This document shows positions 8,081 through 8,521 of a stretch of 8,521 bases of DNA, one piece after another. Position 1 is the stretch's first letter. Each line of letters opens with the position of its first letter. A model generated the notes under the pieces. That model was not told where the DNA came from. It saw nothing but the letters and a program-made list of their open reading frames with translations, and made no database searches. A program made the position numbers and the translations under genes. Source of the stretch: an uncultured Clostridia bacterium (GTDB taxonomy: Bacteria > Bacillota > Clostridia > Peptostreptococcales > Anaerovoracaceae); NCBI GenBank assembly GCA_937915045.1, contig CALDNM010000158.1:1-8521 (forward strand). The letters are read 5' to 3'.

Positions 8081-8370
8081 AGGTCCGAAGGACCAAAGCG
8101 AATCCTGCAGCGGGCAAAAACGCACACGGGTGTGCGGCCCGCGCAGGAGGCTAATGCATGCGGAAGGAAGACAGCTTCCATTGAAAGGATCATGCAGTCT
8201 GACTGGAGTCGCGGAAACCCCTAGCCTCGCAAGACTAGCAGCGAAGCTGCGACGGTGAGCGATGGCAGGTGTTCTGCAAAGGATGCCCAAGAGCGAAGCG
8301 ATTGGCAGGCATCCGACTGCTGAAGCCGGAAATCATGATCGCGAAATCCGGCGCCGAAAAAAAATATTAC
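8081..8370 (+). ncRNA. Candidate structured noncoding RNA (or structured 3' region of the lysS transcript), class not recognised
   Basis: This stretch starts 3 nt after the lysS stop, has no credible protein gene and is dense in paired arms. In order: GGTCC-GAA-GGACC (8082-8094). A tiered stem of CCTGC/GCAGG (8104-8108 with 8143-8147), CGGGC/GCCCG (8111-8115 with 8137-8141) and GCACA/TGTGC (8122-8126 with 8131-8135). TGCATG/CATGCA (8155-8160 with 8191-8196) enclosing GGAAG/CTTCC (8162-8166 with 8175-8179). CTAG/CTAG (8221-8224 with 8235-8238). GCAGC-GAA-GCTGC (8238-8250). GCAG/CTGC (8265-8268 with 8274-8277). GGATGCC/GGCATCC (8281-8287 with 8308-8314), enclosing CCAA/TTGG and a GCGAAGC tip. 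A long-range GCAGTC/GACTGC (8194-8199 with 8315-8320). GCCGGA/TCCGGC (8325-8330 with 8347-8352). An intrinsic terminator follows. I compared it by eye with RNase P RNA, tmRNA, SRP RNA, 6S RNA, T-box leaders, and cobalamin, lysine and glmS elements, and found none of their conserved cores. The Bacillota raiA RNA is a comparable-sized class I could not rule out. No separate promoter was found, so it may be processed from the lysS mRNA. Confidence 0.6.
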
Positions 8371-8405
8371 CCGGGGCCCTGCAAATGCAGAGGCTCCGGT
8401 TTTTT
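8371..8405 (+). terminator. Rho-independent terminator
   Basis: CCGGGGCC and CTGC (8371-8382) pair with GCAG and GGCTCCGG (8387-8399), giving 12 bp with one bulged A (8391) and one G-U pair, an AAAT loop, then six T residues (8400-8405). It closes the structured RNA region and probably the whole unit from 1283. An A-run at 8357-8364 lies on the other side, so weak bidirectional action is possible, but it is separated from the stem by six bases. Confidence 0.92.
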
Positions 8406-8417
8406 GACGGATAAATT

Positions 8418-8450
8418 CGCTCCTGCCTTATGATCTTGGACACAGGAGCG
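8418..8450. repeat. 8-bp perfect inverted repeat with 17-nt loop
   Basis: CGCTCCTG (8418-8425) is complementary to CAGGAGCG (8443-8450). It lies just after the terminator and is not followed by a T-run on either strand, so it is not a standard terminator. It could be a leader hairpin of a downstream gene, a protein-binding site or an end of a transcript entering from the right. The remaining sequence to the edge (8451-8521) is T-rich and holds no gene I can support. Confidence 0.45.
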
Positions 8451-8521
8451 CACTGCTCTTCCATTGTTTTGCTCATTCTTGATTTTTTGAAAAACTCTCT
8501 AATGGACAAATGAAGGTATTT

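Noticed and set aside
8154..8258. 34-codon plus-strand frame after GGAGG (8146-8150), plus an 8-codon frame from ATG 8158
   Set aside because: The binding-site-like GGAGG is partly locked in the CCTGC/GCAGG stem, and spacing to ATG 8154 is only 3 nt. The shorter frame MRKEDSFH has good spacing but no run of a regulatory amino acid to suggest an attenuator.
8075..8290. 71-codon minus-strand open frame across the structured region
   Set aside because: It overlaps the lysS end, runs antisense to the paired arms, has no clear ribosome binding site and resembles no family I know. Spurious frames like this are common over GC-rich structured RNAs.
8079..8410. RNase P RNA, tmRNA, SRP RNA, T-box or a common riboswitch
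   Set aside because: I looked for the RNase P GAGGAAAGTCC core, T-box TGGNACCGCG, a tmRNA acceptor and T-arm end, the SRP GGAAGGAAGCA-type core and the cobalamin GCCACTG box, and found none.
8510..8521. ATG AAG GTA TTT at the right edge as the start of a gene (MKVF)
   Set aside because: No ribosome binding site precedes it, and four codons are too little to support a call.

Overview
The window looks like a piece of chromosome from an anaerobic Bacillota, most likely a member of the Clostridia. This rests on strong AGGAG-type ribosome binding sites, short gene spacing, a greA-lysS pair, a clostridial-style ornithine/alanine racemase homologue and two long-chain acyl-CoA synthetases of about 600 residues. 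I cannot name the genus; the Eubacteriales Family XIII group is only a guess. I see no insertion sequence, CRISPR array, rRNA or tRNA.

Left part, minus strand (1-1205): mnmA, the tRNA U34 2-thiouridylase gene, is driven by a near-consensus promoter (TTGACA, 17-nt spacer, TATACT). The reading frame is full length but is cut by one in-frame amber codon at 426-428, where the family normally has a tyrosine. Just beyond mnmA, the first codons of another minus-strand gene run off the left edge.

Centre and right, plus strand (1268-8078): a divergent promoter with an extended -10 element starts what looks like one five-gene transcription unit. It holds two paralogous AMP-forming acyl-CoA synthetases (7-nt overlap), a PLP-dependent alanine/ornithine racemase-family protein (1-nt overlap), then greA (16-nt gap) and lysS (32-nt gap). 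The first three genes are physically and probably translationally coupled, which suggests joint work on an acyl or amino-acid substrate. greA and lysS are housekeeping genes for transcript cleavage and lysyl-tRNA synthesis.

Right end (8079-8521): there is no convincing protein gene. About 290 nt directly after lysS are packed with complementary arms (several GAA-capped hairpins, a three-tiered stem, a 7-bp stem, a long-range 6-bp pairing and possible alternative pairings). They end in a textbook intrinsic terminator at 8371-8405. This is the best candidate in the window for an undescribed element: a structured noncoding RNA, or a structured 3' region of the lysS transcript. The last ~115 nt hold another 8-bp inverted repeat and nothing else I can support.
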